64,000 nt of DNA from Lysobacter sp. FW306-1B-D06B (GTDB taxonomy: Bacteria; Pseudomonadota; Gammaproteobacteria; Xanthomonadales; Xanthomonadaceae), in contig NZ_CP151802.1 in NCBI RefSeq assembly GCF_038446665.1, positions 1,054,001-1,118,000 on the forward strand. Reading direction: 5' to 3'. Shown here piece by piece: positions 63,892-64,000 of the stretch. How positions within the stretch are numbered: the first letter of the stretch is position 1; every line of letters begins with the position of its first letter. Made by a program: the position numbers and the translations under genes. The notes beneath the pieces were generated by a model. The model saw nothing but the letters and a program-made list of their open reading frames with translations. It did no database searches and was not told the DNA's origin.

Positions 63892-64000
63892 AGCGTCTGC
63901 TGATCGTCGACGACGAGACGCCGGTCCTGCACGCCCTGCGCCGTCTGCTGCAAAACCACTTCAAGCCGCAGCAACTCGGCGTGGAAATTTGTGCCGATTC
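63888..64000 (+). CDS. Response regulator, N-terminal part (runs off the window)
   Basis: Starts MKRLLIVDDETPVLHALRRL, a receiver domain with the acidic pair DD; the remainder is outside the window. GGAGG lies 7 bases before the ATG. The overlap ATGA with the chimeric signalling protein shows that they form one operon. The output domain cannot be seen. Confidence 0.85.
   Translation, partial: MKRLLIVDDETPVLHALRRLLQNHFKPQQLGVEICAD

Overview
The window looks like chromosome of a high-GC gammaproteobacterium of the Xanthomonadaceae, most likely a Lysobacter-like species. This rests on the gene order topA / smg / dprA / lysM facing def / fmt / rsmB, a 618-residue RpoD of xanthomonad type, and very GC-rich third codon positions in housekeeping genes. 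The genus is an inference, not a search result.

Layout. 1-19.5 kb is core chromosome: topA (cut by the window edge), an RDD membrane protein, smg, dprA and a LysM protein on the minus strand; def-fmt-rsmB and an ArnT-like glycosyltransferase on the plus strand; then an envelope block (two family-2 glycosyltransferases, a CDP-glycerol-transferase-like protein, two bacterial PH-domain proteins, an LpxL-type acyltransferase), dtd and rpoD. 19.5-29.1 kb holds a small Cys-containing protein, two tandem NTF2-like proteins, and a regulon for alpha-1,2-mannosides. The regulon is a translationally coupled minus-strand operon, lacI - MFS sugar transporter - fructokinase - AGE-family isomerase - GH47 mannosidase, divergent from a GH92 mannosidase. 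Two perfect inverted copies of a 20-bp operator lie between them. The predicted route is periplasmic trimming of eukaryotic-type mannose glycans, mannose import, isomerisation to fructose and phosphorylation to fructose-6-phosphate.

A tRNA-Ile2 (CAT) gene at 29.1 kb marks the edge of a long accessory region (29.2-50.5 kb) of lower-GC small genes. No integrase is seen. Its most striking content is a family of about 85-bp double-hairpin repeats: nine full and four half copies, all in the same orientation, found only between 31.1 and 50.5 kb. Seven small plus-strand genes each have a copy at or just after the stop codon, and in three of them the stop codon lies inside the repeat. The result is a cassette-like gene-repeat-gene-repeat array. 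Interspersed are an Hsp20, a YadA-like adhesin, a sensor kinase / NarL-type regulator pair, an HD-domain LuxR protein, a TetR / metallo-beta-lactamase-fold pair, an SDR oxidoreductase, a broken marC, a peroxiredoxin and a DsbA-like protein.

50.6-64 kb carries a UvrA2-type ABC protein and a protein-quality-control block (DnaJ/CbpA-like, CbpM-like, ClpB, DnaK). The two ends of clpB and dnaK have island-like codon use, while their middles have host-like codon use, which suggests gene conversion with resident copies. The window ends with a MocR-type regulator and a PAS-PAS-GGDEF-EAL protein. The C-terminus of that protein is an apparent double-deletion chimera: a receiver stub joined to a HisKA domain that lacks its ATPase. 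A response regulator overlaps its stop codon and runs off the window.
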